From contig NZ_JBMDYO010000001.1 in the NCBI RefSeq assembly GCF_049310885.1, positions 124,001 through 188,000 on the forward strand: 64,000 nucleotides of DNA. The letters run 5' to 3'. A program made the position numbers and the translations under genes. This DNA comes from CAYZJV01 sp049310885 (GTDB taxonomy: Bacteria; Spirochaetota; Spirochaetia; Sphaerochaetales; Sphaerochaetaceae). The notes beneath the pieces were generated by a model, which was given only the letters and a program-made list of their open reading frames with translations, was not told the DNA's origin and made no database searches. This document shows, in pieces, positions 41,490-50,479 of the stretch; positions within the stretch are counted from its first letter, which is position 1; the number at the start of each line of letters is the position of its first letter.

Positions 41490-42870
41490 CAGCATCCATA
41501 TCGATGTTAGCGTGAGCAATATGTCTTTGCAGATCTTCCATACAGATATCGAACCCCTCTTTAGACCGTCCTTCACATCGGATGGTCACATGCGGTTGTG
41601 TATTGGAGCCTCTAAGCATCCAAAACCCATCTGCGCAAGAAACCCGTACGCCATCTAGAGTAACCACATCACGATTATTCGCATGTAAATTCTCAATGAT
41701 ATCGGCAACGAGGTATGCCCTCTGTTCTCTCGGAAGCTCCAACCGTATTTCACCACTGTCATACAAATGGGGGAATTGGGCAACCTCCTCCTCCAAACTC
41801 ATCCCGCTCTTTACATAGCGATTTATCAGCTTTATTGCAGCGAACAGTCCATCATCAAACCCAAAATTCTCAGCAAAAAAGATGTGGCCACTCGTTTCAC
41901 CTGCAAGGGAGATCCCCTCTTTTACCATCTTCTCCTTTTGGTTAGTATGTCCAACCTTCCACATCAACGGTTTTCCTCCTGCTCGTACAATTTCTTCATA
42001 GAAGAAAGTACTTGCTTTTACCTCAGACATGATCGTATCACCAGGAAATTGTGAAAGATGTTCCCTCGCAAAGAGGACTAACAATTGGTCACCTTGTAAG
42101 ATTCTTCCTGATGCCGACACGACCCCTATCCTATCCCCATCCCCATCGAAAGCGACACCGAAGTCAGCTCTGGTCTCCAATACAGTCTTTCTTAACAAAG
42201 AAAGATTTTCCGGAAGACTCGGATCGGGATGATGGTTGGGGAATCTGCTATCAAGTTCACTACAGATGAGTACATGTTCTCCTGGGATTTGCTGAGTCAG
42301 CTGGTGGATAACAGCAGCTACAGCACCATTTCCCGGATCCCATACAATCTTCAATTTCTTTTCTTGCGTTATATCGAGAAACCCAATTAGGTAATCGATA
42401 TAGGTATCGGTAAAGTCCATATCAACAACTTCCCCCAGACTCATGGGGATACTATAGGAACCTTCTTTACTGATTTTTCCCAGCTCCTGGATTGAATCTC
42501 CATGAAAGAGACGATCGGAAAGGAGGAACTTCACACCATTGTATTCTGCGGGATTATGGCTTGCTGTCACCACGACTCCAGCATCCACTGCTAAAACTTG
42601 TACCGCAATATAGACAGCAGGAGAGGGCAAGACACCTAAGAGAAAAACCTTGATTCCACTATCACAAAGTCCACGAGAAAGTTTATCCGCTAATTGTGGA
42701 GAGCTTTCTCTTCCATCATAACCTAATGCACAAGTTGTGCGCCCCTCGCGTGCCATGATCGTACCGAAAGCCCTTCCGATATGGTATGCATCCCGTTCAT
42801 CCAATTCTTGCGGATAGATACCTCTGATATCACAAGCCTTCATGATCTCTTCAGAGAATGTATGTTCCAT
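41452..42870 (-). CDS. Phosphomannomutase/phosphoglucomutase
   Basis: A 472-residue alpha-D-phosphohexomutase. Seen: KACDIRGIYP at the start, the phosphoserine loop VVVTASHNPAEYNGVK near residue 105, the metal-binding DGDGDRIGV near residue 245, the sugar-binding GETSGHIFF near residue 330, and RGSNTQPHVTIRCEGRS, the C-terminal phosphate site. It interconverts 1- and 6-phosphates of glucose and mannose for polysaccharide or nucleotide-sugar synthesis. Start at 42870 has GAGG about 12 nt upstream; a Met nine codons later has a closer purine tract. Confidence 0.92.
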   Translation of the reverse strand: MEHTFSEEIMKACDIRGIYPQELDERDAYHIGRAFGTIMAREGRTTCALGYDGRESSPQLADKLSRGLCDSGIKVFLLGVLPSPAVYIAVQVLAVDAGVVVTASHNPAEYNGVKFLLSDRLFHGDSIQELGKISKEGSYSIPMSLGEVVDMDFTDTYIDYLIGFLDITQEKKLKIVWDPGNGAVAAVIHQLTQQIPGEHVLICSELDSRFPNHHPDPSLPENLSLLRKTVLETRADFGVAFDGDGDRIGVVSASGRILQGDQLLVLFAREHLSQFPGDTIMSEVKASTFFYEEIVRAGGKPLMWKVGHTNQKEKMVKEGISLAGETSGHIFFAENFGFDDGLFAAIKLINRYVKSGMSLEEEVAQFPHLYDSGEIRLELPREQRAYLVADIIENLHANNRDVVTLDGVRVSCADGFWMLRGSNTQPHVTIRCEGRSKEGFDICMEDLQRHIAHANIDMDAVTVYREKPSSGG

Positions 42871-42878
42871 ACTGTCGT

Positions 42879-44657
42879 TTACCTCATCTCCGATGAATTT
42901 TTCGTGGGTAGGATCACCGTAAATACGGAGCCCTCCCCTATTTTGCTTTCAACCCCAATAGAGCCGCCAAATTCCTCCACCATCAACTTGGTGATGGCAA
43001 GGCCTAATCCACTGCCCGCTATTGCGCTATTGCGCGATTTCTCAACTCGATAGAACCGATCGAAGATCTTCTCTTGATCCTCCACTGCGATTCCCATTCC
43101 CTGATCCTTGACCGAAAGCACTACCGAATCCTGCTCACTAGCGTAGACAGACAAGCTGACCTTGGTTTTATTGGGTGAATATTTCACAGCATTCTCCAGA
43201 AGATTGGTGACGATCTGTTTGAACCAAAGCTCCCTTCCTACCAATGGTGGAGTAATTTCAATCCTAGTCTCTATGGAAATTTGTTTTTCTTCAGCCATAG
43301 GCTTGATCAGTAATATCGAATCATTGACAATTGGGCTTAGATCAAACGGTATCCTATCGGCACCATCCATCTCCCCCTCAATGCGGGAAAGGACCAACAG
43401 CTCCGATATCAGTCGTTTTAGACGCTCGGTCTCCAATTCGATTATCGTAAGTGAGGTCGTACGATCGGCCTCGCTCAACGAATCCCAACTACCTAAGGTC
43501 TGGACAAAACCATTTATTACCGTCAATGGAGTACGCAACTCGTGAGAAACATTCGAAACGAATTCGTCCTTCAACTGCTCCAATCGTCGCATCTCAGTTA
43601 CATCGCGGATAAGTACGAGAGCCCCGCTATGTCCATAAGGTTCATACTTGCTGTACATACGCTCGATCGTAACATCCAAAAGGAGCCCGGCGGACGACTG
43701 TAACGTCAGCCACTGGTTCTCACCAAACGTGTTGACCCTCATACTGGCCTCAAGAATCGTAGCAACTAAAGCTGATTCGGAACCGGTTGTACGCTCCTCG
43801 GTAAACAACTTAGCTTTATCGAGTCCCAGCCATTGTTCTGCCCGTGGATTGATCAAGGAGACCGTATTGTCGGGCTCCACAATCATAATTCCGTTTCCAA
43901 TATGCGACAGGAGCGTATTTATCTTACTGTATTTGGCATTATTGGATGCAATGAGCAGATCATATCGATCCATTAACGAATTGAATTCTTTCGCCAATTC
44001 CAGCAGCACTGGATCATTACTATCGACACTGATCCTACCAAACCTTCCCTGTAATCCCGATGTACTCTTGGTATGCTGTAATAATTTGTTTATAGGTCGT
44101 TTGTACTGTCTAAGCACATAGGATGAGAGGAGATAGACCAATGAAGTGATCAATATGACGACAAGTAGCATAAAAGCTACGAATAGCCGGGTAAAACGGG
44201 GCAAAAAGTCCATCAGATAGCTGAAAGAGACAACAAGCGTTCCAAGCGATGTTTCTACCCTCTCACCTACTGAAATGCGAAGAAACCCACTCCTACGATC
44301 ACGGACGATACTTGTTGCTTTACCTTGTTCTCGGGTTGCTGAAAGATTCGCATCAATATAGGTACCAGCGACCACACTATCGGGATGAATATGGGAGTCG
44401 GCAAGAAGATTGGCATCAAGATCGACCACAAGGATGTGGGCACCAGATTGCGGGGAGACCTCTTTCGCGATACGTTGCAGCTCTTCTACAGAATCGCTCT
44501 TTTGTACAAGGTATATAAATCCATCAATATCTCCTCGTGCTTGGGATTCTATCTGACCTACCCACATATCTACAAGAATTAGAAACAACGTGGTCACCAC
44601 CACCATGACAGAAATTATCGTGGTTACAATTAGTGTGACGTGGACTCGCCGTCTCAT
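42879..44657 (-). CDS. PhoR-like membrane sensor histidine kinase
   Basis: A kinase of about 592 residues. One N-terminal helix, a periplasmic region of about 120 residues (IDGFIYLVQKSD, ILVVDLDANLL), and a second helix near 170-190. Next come a HAMP-like segment, a PAS domain (LLSHIGNGIMIVEPDNTVSLIN), HisKA with the phospho-His in FVSNVSHELRTPLTVI, and a HATPase domain with NLLENAVKYSPN, DQGMGIA and GSGLGLAI. It pairs with the response regulator whose stop precedes it. The ATG at 44657 lacks a good Shine-Dalgarno; a TTG at 44663 is an alternative, and coupling to the upstream gene is likely. Confidence 0.9.
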   Translation of the reverse strand: MRRRVHVTLIVTTIISVMVVVTTLFLILVDMWVGQIESQARGDIDGFIYLVQKSDSVEELQRIAKEVSPQSGAHILVVDLDANLLADSHIHPDSVVAGTYIDANLSATREQGKATSIVRDRRSGFLRISVGERVETSLGTLVVSFSYLMDFLPRFTRLFVAFMLLVVILITSLVYLLSSYVLRQYKRPINKLLQHTKSTSGLQGRFGRISVDSNDPVLLELAKEFNSLMDRYDLLIASNNAKYSKINTLLSHIGNGIMIVEPDNTVSLINPRAEQWLGLDKAKLFTEERTTGSESALVATILEASMRVNTFGENQWLTLQSSAGLLLDVTIERMYSKYEPYGHSGALVLIRDVTEMRRLEQLKDEFVSNVSHELRTPLTVINGFVQTLGSWDSLSEADRTTSLTIIELETERLKRLISELLVLSRIEGEMDGADRIPFDLSPIVNDSILLIKPMAEEKQISIETRIEITPPLVGRELWFKQIVTNLLENAVKYSPNKTKVSLSVYASEQDSVVLSVKDQGMGIAVEDQEKIFDRFYRVEKSRNSAIAGSGLGLAITKLMVEEFGGSIGVESKIGEGSVFTVILPTKNSSEMR

Positions 44658-44663
44658 GAGCAA

Positions 44664-45374
44664 TCAGGAGGGTTCCGAGGAGGACATCTTGAAGCCCTGT
44701 CCCCGAACAGTATCGATCTCACAGTCGGTCACGCGCCCCTGTTCCAATTTCTTACGTATGTTGCGGATATGAACATCGATTGACCTCCCAACCCCATCAA
44801 TATCCTTCCCATATATATCGGTGGCAAGTTGTTGCCTAGTTACGATCTGGGGAGAAGCTTGCATTAATACATGCAGGATCCTGAATTCCGTTAACGTAAA
44901 ATCCAGTCCATCAGTTCCATTGGATACATGGAATCTTTCAGCATCTAAAGTGAGCGAACCACAACGATAGTGACCACTATGTTCGGAAGTGAGTAATTTT
45001 ACCTGCCGTAAAGCAGCGGAAATCCGCAAAAACAATTCCTGTAGATTAAATGGCTTGGTGACATAATCATCGGCGCCGCCTTTTAGGCCCTCAATCCGAT
45101 CATGTTCTTCACTCTTTGCACTCACCATAATGACGGGAATCCTTCTTGTCGAGGGATCTGACTTCAGTCGCCTACATACTTCAATACCATCCATCTTCGG
45201 CATCATCACATCGAGAAGCACCACATCGGGATGGTATGTATGGACATATTCGAGGGCTTGCTCGCCATCAGTGGCACAGATACTTTCATAGCCGTGACTG
45301 CGAACATTGATATCCAGCATCTGCACGATATGAGGTTCATCATCAACAATGAGAATCCTTTGTGGTTTTTCCAT
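44664..45374 (-). CDS. OmpR/PhoB-family response regulator
   Basis: A 236-residue two-domain regulator. The receiver has VDDEPH, the phospho-Asp in VVLLDVMMPKMDG and the Lys of YVTKPF. The C-terminal winged helix shows LDFTLTEFRILHVLM and GVGRSIDVHIRNIRKKLE, the PhoB-type recognition region. It is encoded just before its histidine kinase. Targets are unknown; the adjacent ABC transporter operon on the same strand is a candidate. Confidence 0.92.
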   Translation of the reverse strand: MEKPQRILIVDDEPHIVQMLDINVRSHGYESICATDGEQALEYVHTYHPDVVLLDVMMPKMDGIEVCRRLKSDPSTRRIPVIMVSAKSEEHDRIEGLKGGADDYVTKPFNLQELFLRISAALRQVKLLTSEHSGHYRCGSLTLDAERFHVSNGTDGLDFTLTEFRILHVLMQASPQIVTRQQLATDIYGKDIDGVGRSIDVHIRNIRKKLEQGRVTDCEIDTVRGQGFKMSSSEPS

Positions 45375-45400
45375 ATTCTCTACACTCCCGATAATTCATA

Positions 45401-45425
45401 CGACCGCCCCCTAGAGGGACGATCG
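45401..45425 (-). terminator. Weak terminator-like hairpin after transporter ATPase gene
   Basis: An 11-bp stem with several G-U pairs and a TAG loop, without a T-run. It lies between the ATPase stop and the response-regulator start. Confidence 0.4.
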
Positions 45426-45436
45426 TTATCATCATA

Positions 45437-46549
45437 TCAGCTGAGTGTTCCCGATGCTATATTCAATTCACTGTCAGCATCGAACAGCACATAGTTCTTT
45501 GCATTGAAGCCAATCTTCACCAGATGCCCGATCTCAAAATCAACACCGCCGAAGACAACACAGGTGAGTAGCAATCCATCAACATCTAGCTTCACTATGG
45601 TCTCCATACCGGAGGGCAAGGTGGAATAGATCTTTGCCTCGATGCTTCCTTCATCGGTAATGGCGATATCCTCGGGACGTATTCCAAGGAGCAACTTCTT
45701 GCCTTTAGGGACAGTGATACTCGATGTAGTGGGCGTATAGAGCAGTTTTAGATGCTTATTGGTGAGTTTCACTTCATCAAGATTGACTTGCTCGCCTTCC
45801 ATTTCCAGGATATTGATATTCGGACTTCCGACGAAATCTGCGACAAAGTGGTTTGCGGGATTATGATAAACATCCAAAGGAGGTTCATATTGTTGCAGCA
45901 ACCCCTCTTTCAGAAGACAGATCTTTGATGAGAGGGTCATTGCCTCGAGTTGGTCATGGGTTACATACACGAAAGTGGATCCTGTCTCCACATGTAGTCT
46001 TTTAAGTTCCGTCCGCATCTCCATGCGGAGTTTTGCGTCTAAGTTGGACAATGGTTCATCCATGAAGAGGATTTTTGGCCCTGTAGCAAGTGTTCGTGCT
46101 ATAGCCACACGCTGTTGTTGCCCTCCCGATAGCTCTGCAGGATATCTTCCATGATATTCCGATATCCTGAGCATTTCGAGCAGTTCATTCACCCGTGCGT
46201 CAATGGTTTTACGGTCCCATTTGAGGTTTTCTAAACCGAATGCGATATTCTTGTATACCGTCATATGTGGCCACAATGCATAGTTCTGGAAAAGAAATCC
46301 AACATTGCGCTTATCTGGAGAAATATCCACACCTGTCTTCGATGAGAAGACACATCTGTCATCGATATATATTTCCCCCTCTGTAGGGGTCTCCAATCCT
46401 GCTATCATCCTCAAGGTGGTTGTTTTTCCACAACCAGAGGGTCCCAAAAGAGTGACGAATTCTCCATCCTTGATCTCTATGTTCAAATCATCTACGGCGA
46501 CGGCTTTTCCAAACCGCTTTGTAATATGTTCCAGTCTGATATGCGGCAT
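45437..46549 (-). CDS. Fbp/Afu/Pot-type ABC transporter ATP-binding protein
   Basis: A 370-residue ATPase with Walker A GPSGCGKTTTLRMI, signature LSGGQQQRVAIARTLA and Walker B ILFMDEPLSNLD, then THDQLEAMTLS. The C-terminal TOBE-like region (from about residue 245) fits the MalK/FbpC/PotA group. With the two-domain permease and the class-6-type binding protein it forms a complete importer. The substrate could be ferric iron, thiamine, or a phosphorylated compound. Start at 46549 with GGAGGG upstream, 2 nt past the permease stop. Confidence 0.88.
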   Translation of the reverse strand: MPHIRLEHITKRFGKAVAVDDLNIEIKDGEFVTLLGPSGCGKTTTLRMIAGLETPTEGEIYIDDRCVFSSKTGVDISPDKRNVGFLFQNYALWPHMTVYKNIAFGLENLKWDRKTIDARVNELLEMLRISEYHGRYPAELSGGQQQRVAIARTLATGPKILFMDEPLSNLDAKLRMEMRTELKRLHVETGSTFVYVTHDQLEAMTLSSKICLLKEGLLQQYEPPLDVYHNPANHFVADFVGSPNINILEMEGEQVNLDEVKLTNKHLKLLYTPTTSSITVPKGKKLLLGIRPEDIAITDEGSIEAKIYSTLPSGMETIVKLDVDGLLLTCVVFGGVDFEIGHLVKIGFNAKNYVLFDADSELNIASGTLS

Positions 46550-46551
46550 GC

Positions 46552-48345
46552 TTATTGCCCTCCTATTCCTTTGTCGATTGATGCTCCTGTGACCTTGTTG
46601 ACGATCAGATTACTGATCACAACGAAAAGCACAATGAGCAGATTGATGGCATTTGCGTATTGGTTCCACCCCTTCTCATTGTATTGGAAGAGCATGGTGG
46701 TAAGGATCCTAGCTGATGGGGTCACCAGAAGGATATACAGGGACAATTCCCGCATACTGGAAATGAAAGGAAGTAGGTATCCGGAGAGGAAACTCGACTT
46801 CTGGATAGGGATGATGATCTTCAGCATACGTTTACCCCAGCCAATCCCTTGGATCGTACCAGCCTCTTCTATCTCATTGCTAAGCTGGTGCATAGCTCCA
46901 ACGCTCGCTCTTGAGGCGAATGGCAAGTATTTCACCGAACCTACCAGAACCAATAGGGCAAATGTTCCATAAAGTGGTGGAATAAATCCACGTCTTACGG
47001 CAAACATCGAAAGATAAATGGCACCGAAGGCCATCGACGGCATCAGGTAGGGAAAGAACGCCAGATTATTGACCAATGAAGAGAGTCTGGTATTCTTCTT
47101 TTTCACGATAGCGTACCCAGCCAAAATACCTACTGATCCAGCGATAAATGCGACAAGAACGGAGAGTTTGACACTGTTCCACAGTCCTTGGAATATTGAA
47201 CTGTTGCGTAGGATACCCGGTTCACCGTTAGCCAGTTCGGGGCTTCCCTCTCCAACCCAGAATATCGTGGTGAAATTGTCAAATGAATAGTTGCCCGGTT
47301 CCATGATGAAAGATTCTAGGGCAAACGAGAGCAGAGGTACGATACAGACAATGATTATCATGGAAAGGAGGATTACTGAAATTGGAGTCCTGAATGCGCG
47401 AAGATTGATGAGTGCGATATTCGAACTTTTGCCTGTAATAGTGGTGAAAGATTTTCGTTTACCGATGATTCTTTGGTTAACTCCTAAAATCAGCACACCG
47501 ATTCCTATCATGATCAAAGCCATGATGTATCCGTAACCTGGATTGAGACCATTGAGCGTACGGTACATCTGTGTAGTAAGGACCTGATAGCGGACCGAAG
47601 TTCCAAGAAATGCCGGCACAGCGAAAGCACTCATGGCACTGGAAAAGACCAGAAGGAAGGTGGAAAGCATCGCAGGCAGGACTATAGGTATGGTGATTTT
47701 CCACATGATCTTTGCCCGGCTTGCCTTAAGGATGAGAGCAGCCTCTTCAAGATTCGCATCCATATTCCGCAGAATACCCCCGATCAGGATATAGGCAAAT
47801 GGAGCATAGTGGAGTCCAAGTACGACAATAATAGGAAACGGCCCGTATGCGAACCAGTTTGGGATCTCGATTCCTGTCAGAGCCGTGAATATTCCTGGAG
47901 CCCCACCGACGAGCGAGTTTTTGAAGAAATTGAGCCATGCCATGGCCAATGTCCAAGAGGGCATAATGTAGGGAAAAATGAAAAGTGTGGAGATTATGCC
48001 CTTATACCGCATATTTGTCCGGGTAACCAACCAAGCAACCATGCCACCGAGCAATATCGCTATGAAACACGTTCCGAAAGCGACGTAAAGCGTATTGAGG
48101 AACGGCTCGTAGAATATCTTTTTGCTCGTGGATGAAAAGAGCACCTTAGTCCAATGATAGAGGGTAAAATCTCCGACTTGTGCCCCTTTCACCCGCATCA
48201 ATTCCGACTGGTGGACCGTAAAAGTATCCAAGATGATGGTTATCATCGGTATGACCGTCAGATAGATGAGGATGAAGGCTAGTGATACGAGGATGATGTT
48301 ATGCGGTTTCTTGATGAATGATTTGAACCTGTTCTTGTAATTCAC
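46552..48345 (-). CDS. Fbp/Afu-type ABC transporter permease (two-domain)
   Basis: A 597-residue protein with about twelve helices: two fused BPD_transp_1 permease domains, as in FbpB/AfuB. Each half has an EAA-type loop: NLEEAALILKASRAKIMWKITIPIVLP in the first half and EIEEAGTIQGIGWGKRMLKIIIPI in the second. The start is a GTG at 48345 with AAGGATC upstream. The gene follows the binding-protein gene across an intercistronic hairpin. Confidence 0.88.
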   Translation of the reverse strand: MNYKNRFKSFIKKPHNIILVSLAFILIYLTVIPMITIILDTFTVHQSELMRVKGAQVGDFTLYHWTKVLFSSTSKKIFYEPFLNTLYVAFGTCFIAILLGGMVAWLVTRTNMRYKGIISTLFIFPYIMPSWTLAMAWLNFFKNSLVGGAPGIFTALTGIEIPNWFAYGPFPIIVVLGLHYAPFAYILIGGILRNMDANLEEAALILKASRAKIMWKITIPIVLPAMLSTFLLVFSSAMSAFAVPAFLGTSVRYQVLTTQMYRTLNGLNPGYGYIMALIMIGIGVLILGVNQRIIGKRKSFTTITGKSSNIALINLRAFRTPISVILLSMIIIVCIVPLLSFALESFIMEPGNYSFDNFTTIFWVGEGSPELANGEPGILRNSSIFQGLWNSVKLSVLVAFIAGSVGILAGYAIVKKKNTRLSSLVNNLAFFPYLMPSMAFGAIYLSMFAVRRGFIPPLYGTFALLVLVGSVKYLPFASRASVGAMHQLSNEIEEAGTIQGIGWGKRMLKIIIPIQKSSFLSGYLLPFISSMRELSLYILLVTPSARILTTMLFQYNEKGWNQYANAINLLIVLFVVISNLIVNKVTGASIDKGIGGQ

Positions 48346-48373
48346 AACGTTGATCCTTCAGTTGGTGATTAAG

Positions 48374-48408
48374 CATCCACAGGATAGGGAGAACCCTTCC
48401 TGTGGATG
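48374..48408 (-). other. Intercistronic hairpin after binding-protein gene
   Basis: CATCCACAGGA and TCCTGTGGATG form a perfect 11-bp stem with a 13-nt loop and no T-run. It sits between the binding-protein stop and the permease start. Confidence 0.7.
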
Positions 48409-48432
48409 TCTTCTTTTGTCTACAAAGTCCGA

Positions 48433-49575
48433 TCAATAGATATATTCGTTGAGGAACTCTTCTACTTCCGCCCTATTCTCAAAACAGTAGGCAGGATCTT
48501 CCTCAACCAGGATGTCTACCCAGGTAGTCATGGGATAGTCGCCTTCGTTAATGGCGATATTGGGATTGGAAGAATAAGTTCCCATATCAGAACTCCAAGG
48601 CTTGAACCCTTCTTCAGTTAGCAGATACTCGATAAACAGTTTCGCGGCATTGGGATGTCGGGCATTTGAGCTCACCAACATATAAATGGGATAGTAGAAT
48701 CCGGCGAAAGGCTCAACATCGAGCATGGGCTGGAGGGCAAGATTCTTGGTTTCTACATAGCGAAGCTTGGAGAAAACGAACAATCCTGCATTGTGGGTCT
48801 TATCCTGTCCTTTGATGCCGATGCTCTCGGCAGTTTTCGTATCGGAAGTAGTAAGAATCAAATCATTCTCTAAGATAGCCTTGATCCATTCATAGCCAGC
48901 ATTGGGTGTGGTCAATTCTATTTCCTTACCAAAATAGTCCTTATAGGCCTTTGCCAACTGATTTGCAATATCAGGATGGGTAACCATAGTCATGAAGTTG
49001 GCATTCACACTCTCTTGGAACGGGTTCTTGAACTGGAAGTTCCCCGCCCATTCGTCAGTGGTAAGTGCCCATACATTGGTGAAGGGTTCTTCGGTAGACA
49101 ACTCATTGTTGAAAATGAACAACTTATTGATAAATGACATAACCAAGGGATTCTGGAATTCGGAAGGAATGACATCCTTCATGGATTCGGGAACATAGTT
49201 ATAGAGGTAGTTGAGGTTAATAAGTTCACCCATGACACGACCACCATCCTGGGCAATGACAAAGTCTGCTCCAGCAGCACCGGTGCTTCCCTCTTTGGAA
49301 ACTTTTTCGATAAGTTCGAAGTCTTTGAGGTTGGTAGCCTCGACCTCAATACCGTACTTTTCTGAAAATCCTTCCGCGGCATTAGCGATTCGACTCGTGA
49401 TCGAATAGACAACTACCTTTCCCTCTTCTTTGGCCGCAGCAACCAACTCTTCGTGCGTCTTTGGTGTTTCTGGTAATTGCGGTGCAGATGCTTCCTGCTG
49501 CCCACCGGCGAATACCGAGGAGCCGAGAACCAGGACGACAATCATGAGAGCAACGATCGACAATCTCTTTTTCAT
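48433..49575 (-). CDS. Extracytoplasmic binding protein of Fbp/Afu-type ABC transporter
   Basis: A 380-residue secreted binding protein. The signal peptide MKKRLSIVALMIVVLVLGSS ends near VFA, giving a mature start GGQQEASAP; there is no lipobox. KTHEELVAAAKEEGKVVVYS is the typical opening of FbpA/AfuA/PhnS-like proteins. ARHPNAAKLFIEYLLTEEG is the usual C-terminal signature. I do not see a clear paired-tyrosine ferric site, so iron is not assured; members of this family also bind phosphorylated sugars or aminoethylphosphonate. It lies divergent from a PhoB-like gene. Start ATG at 49575. Confidence 0.82.
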   Translation of the reverse strand: MKKRLSIVALMIVVLVLGSSVFAGGQQEASAPQLPETPKTHEELVAAAKEEGKVVVYSITSRIANAAEGFSEKYGIEVEATNLKDFELIEKVSKEGSTGAAGADFVIAQDGGRVMGELINLNYLYNYVPESMKDVIPSEFQNPLVMSFINKLFIFNNELSTEEPFTNVWALTTDEWAGNFQFKNPFQESVNANFMTMVTHPDIANQLAKAYKDYFGKEIELTTPNAGYEWIKAILENDLILTTSDTKTAESIGIKGQDKTHNAGLFVFSKLRYVETKNLALQPMLDVEPFAGFYYPIYMLVSSNARHPNAAKLFIEYLLTEEGFKPWSSDMGTYSSNPNIAINEGDYPMTTWVDILVEEDPAYCFENRAEVEEFLNEYIY

Positions 49576-49632
49576 GAAATACCCCTTTGAATGATTTTTC
49601 CATGCGGCAGATTAAGGCACCGCAATGGTTGG

Positions 49633-49690
49633 TAAACATTAATGTAAATTTTTCTTAACATTTCCACGTTTATGTTAAGAGACCTTAACA
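49633..49690. promoter_or_regulatory. Repeat-rich control region between transporter and PhoB-like gene
   Basis: Contains TAAACATTAATGTAAA (near-palindrome), TTAACAT-10 nt-ATGTTAA (49655-49678) and another TTAACA at 49685. Several copies are 11 or 22 bp apart, as in PhoB/PhoP boxes. It may control both divergent genes. Confidence 0.5.
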
Positions 49691-49771
49691 CAGTTGTCAA
49701 TCTTTTTTTTCTTCATTCTCTCCAGACCGACCATCTAGGAAAAACATCCCATTATTGGATACACTATTGGC

Positions 49772-50479
49772 ATGAAAGACGAGCAAGCGATTCTTGTGGT
49801 GGAGGATGAAGGCGATATCCAAGAGCTCATCTGCTACCATCTTGAAAAAGAGGGCTATGCCACAATAAAGGCAAATAGCGGAACCGAGGCACTGCATGCG
49901 ATAGAAAAGCATATGCCAGCTCTGGTCCTCCTCGATCTGATGCTTCCCGGTTTGAGTGGGATCGAGGTTCTGAAGACCATTCGTTATTCATGGTCCATGG
50001 GCGAACTACCGGTTATCATCGTCTCGGCAAGGACCGATGAGGTGGACATCATTACAGGCTTGGAATTGGGAGCAGACAACTACCTACCCAAACCATTCAG
50101 TCCAAAGGTACTGGTCGCGAACGTAAAGGCATTGCTCCGTCGTGCTGCGAAACAACCATCCGAAGAACCGGCTACTGCTGCAAAAATTTTAACAGTTGGC
50201 GAACTGACCATGGATATCGACCGGCATGAAGCGACTTGGGCAGGAAAAATCCTGAACCTCACAGCGAGTGAATTCAGCCTGCTTCAGCTCTTGGCCACCT
50301 CTCCCGGGAGAGTCTATACCCGCAATCAGATTATCACCCATATGCGGGGATCCGACTACCCTGTTACAGAACGCTCCATCGATGTCCAGGTAGCCAGCCT
50401 GAGAAGAAAAATGGAATCCGGTAGTACTTCAATAAAAACCGTCTGGGGTATCGGGTACTCCTTCCAGGAACAACCATGA
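49772..50479 (+). CDS. phoB: Phosphate regulon response regulator PhoB-like
   Basis: A 235-residue OmpR/PhoB regulator. The receiver shows VEDEGDI, the phospho-Asp in ALVLLDLMLPGLSG and the Lys in YLPKPF. The winged helix has LTASEFSLLQLLATSPGRVYTRNQI and ERSIDVQVASLRRKM. The phoR gene follows with an ATGA overlap, and the pst-phoU genes lie convergent just beyond, so a phosphate-starvation role is likely. The ATG has no Shine-Dalgarno, and a TACACT -10-like hexamer ends 7 nt before it, so the mRNA may be leaderless. Confidence 0.88.
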   Translation: MKDEQAILVVEDEGDIQELICYHLEKEGYATIKANSGTEALHAIEKHMPALVLLDLMLPGLSGIEVLKTIRYSWSMGELPVIIVSARTDEVDIITGLELGADNYLPKPFSPKVLVANVKALLRRAAKQPSEEPATAAKILTVGELTMDIDRHEATWAGKILNLTASEFSLLQLLATSPGRVYTRNQIITHMRGSDYPVTERSIDVQVASLRRKMESGSTSIKTVWGIGYSFQEQP

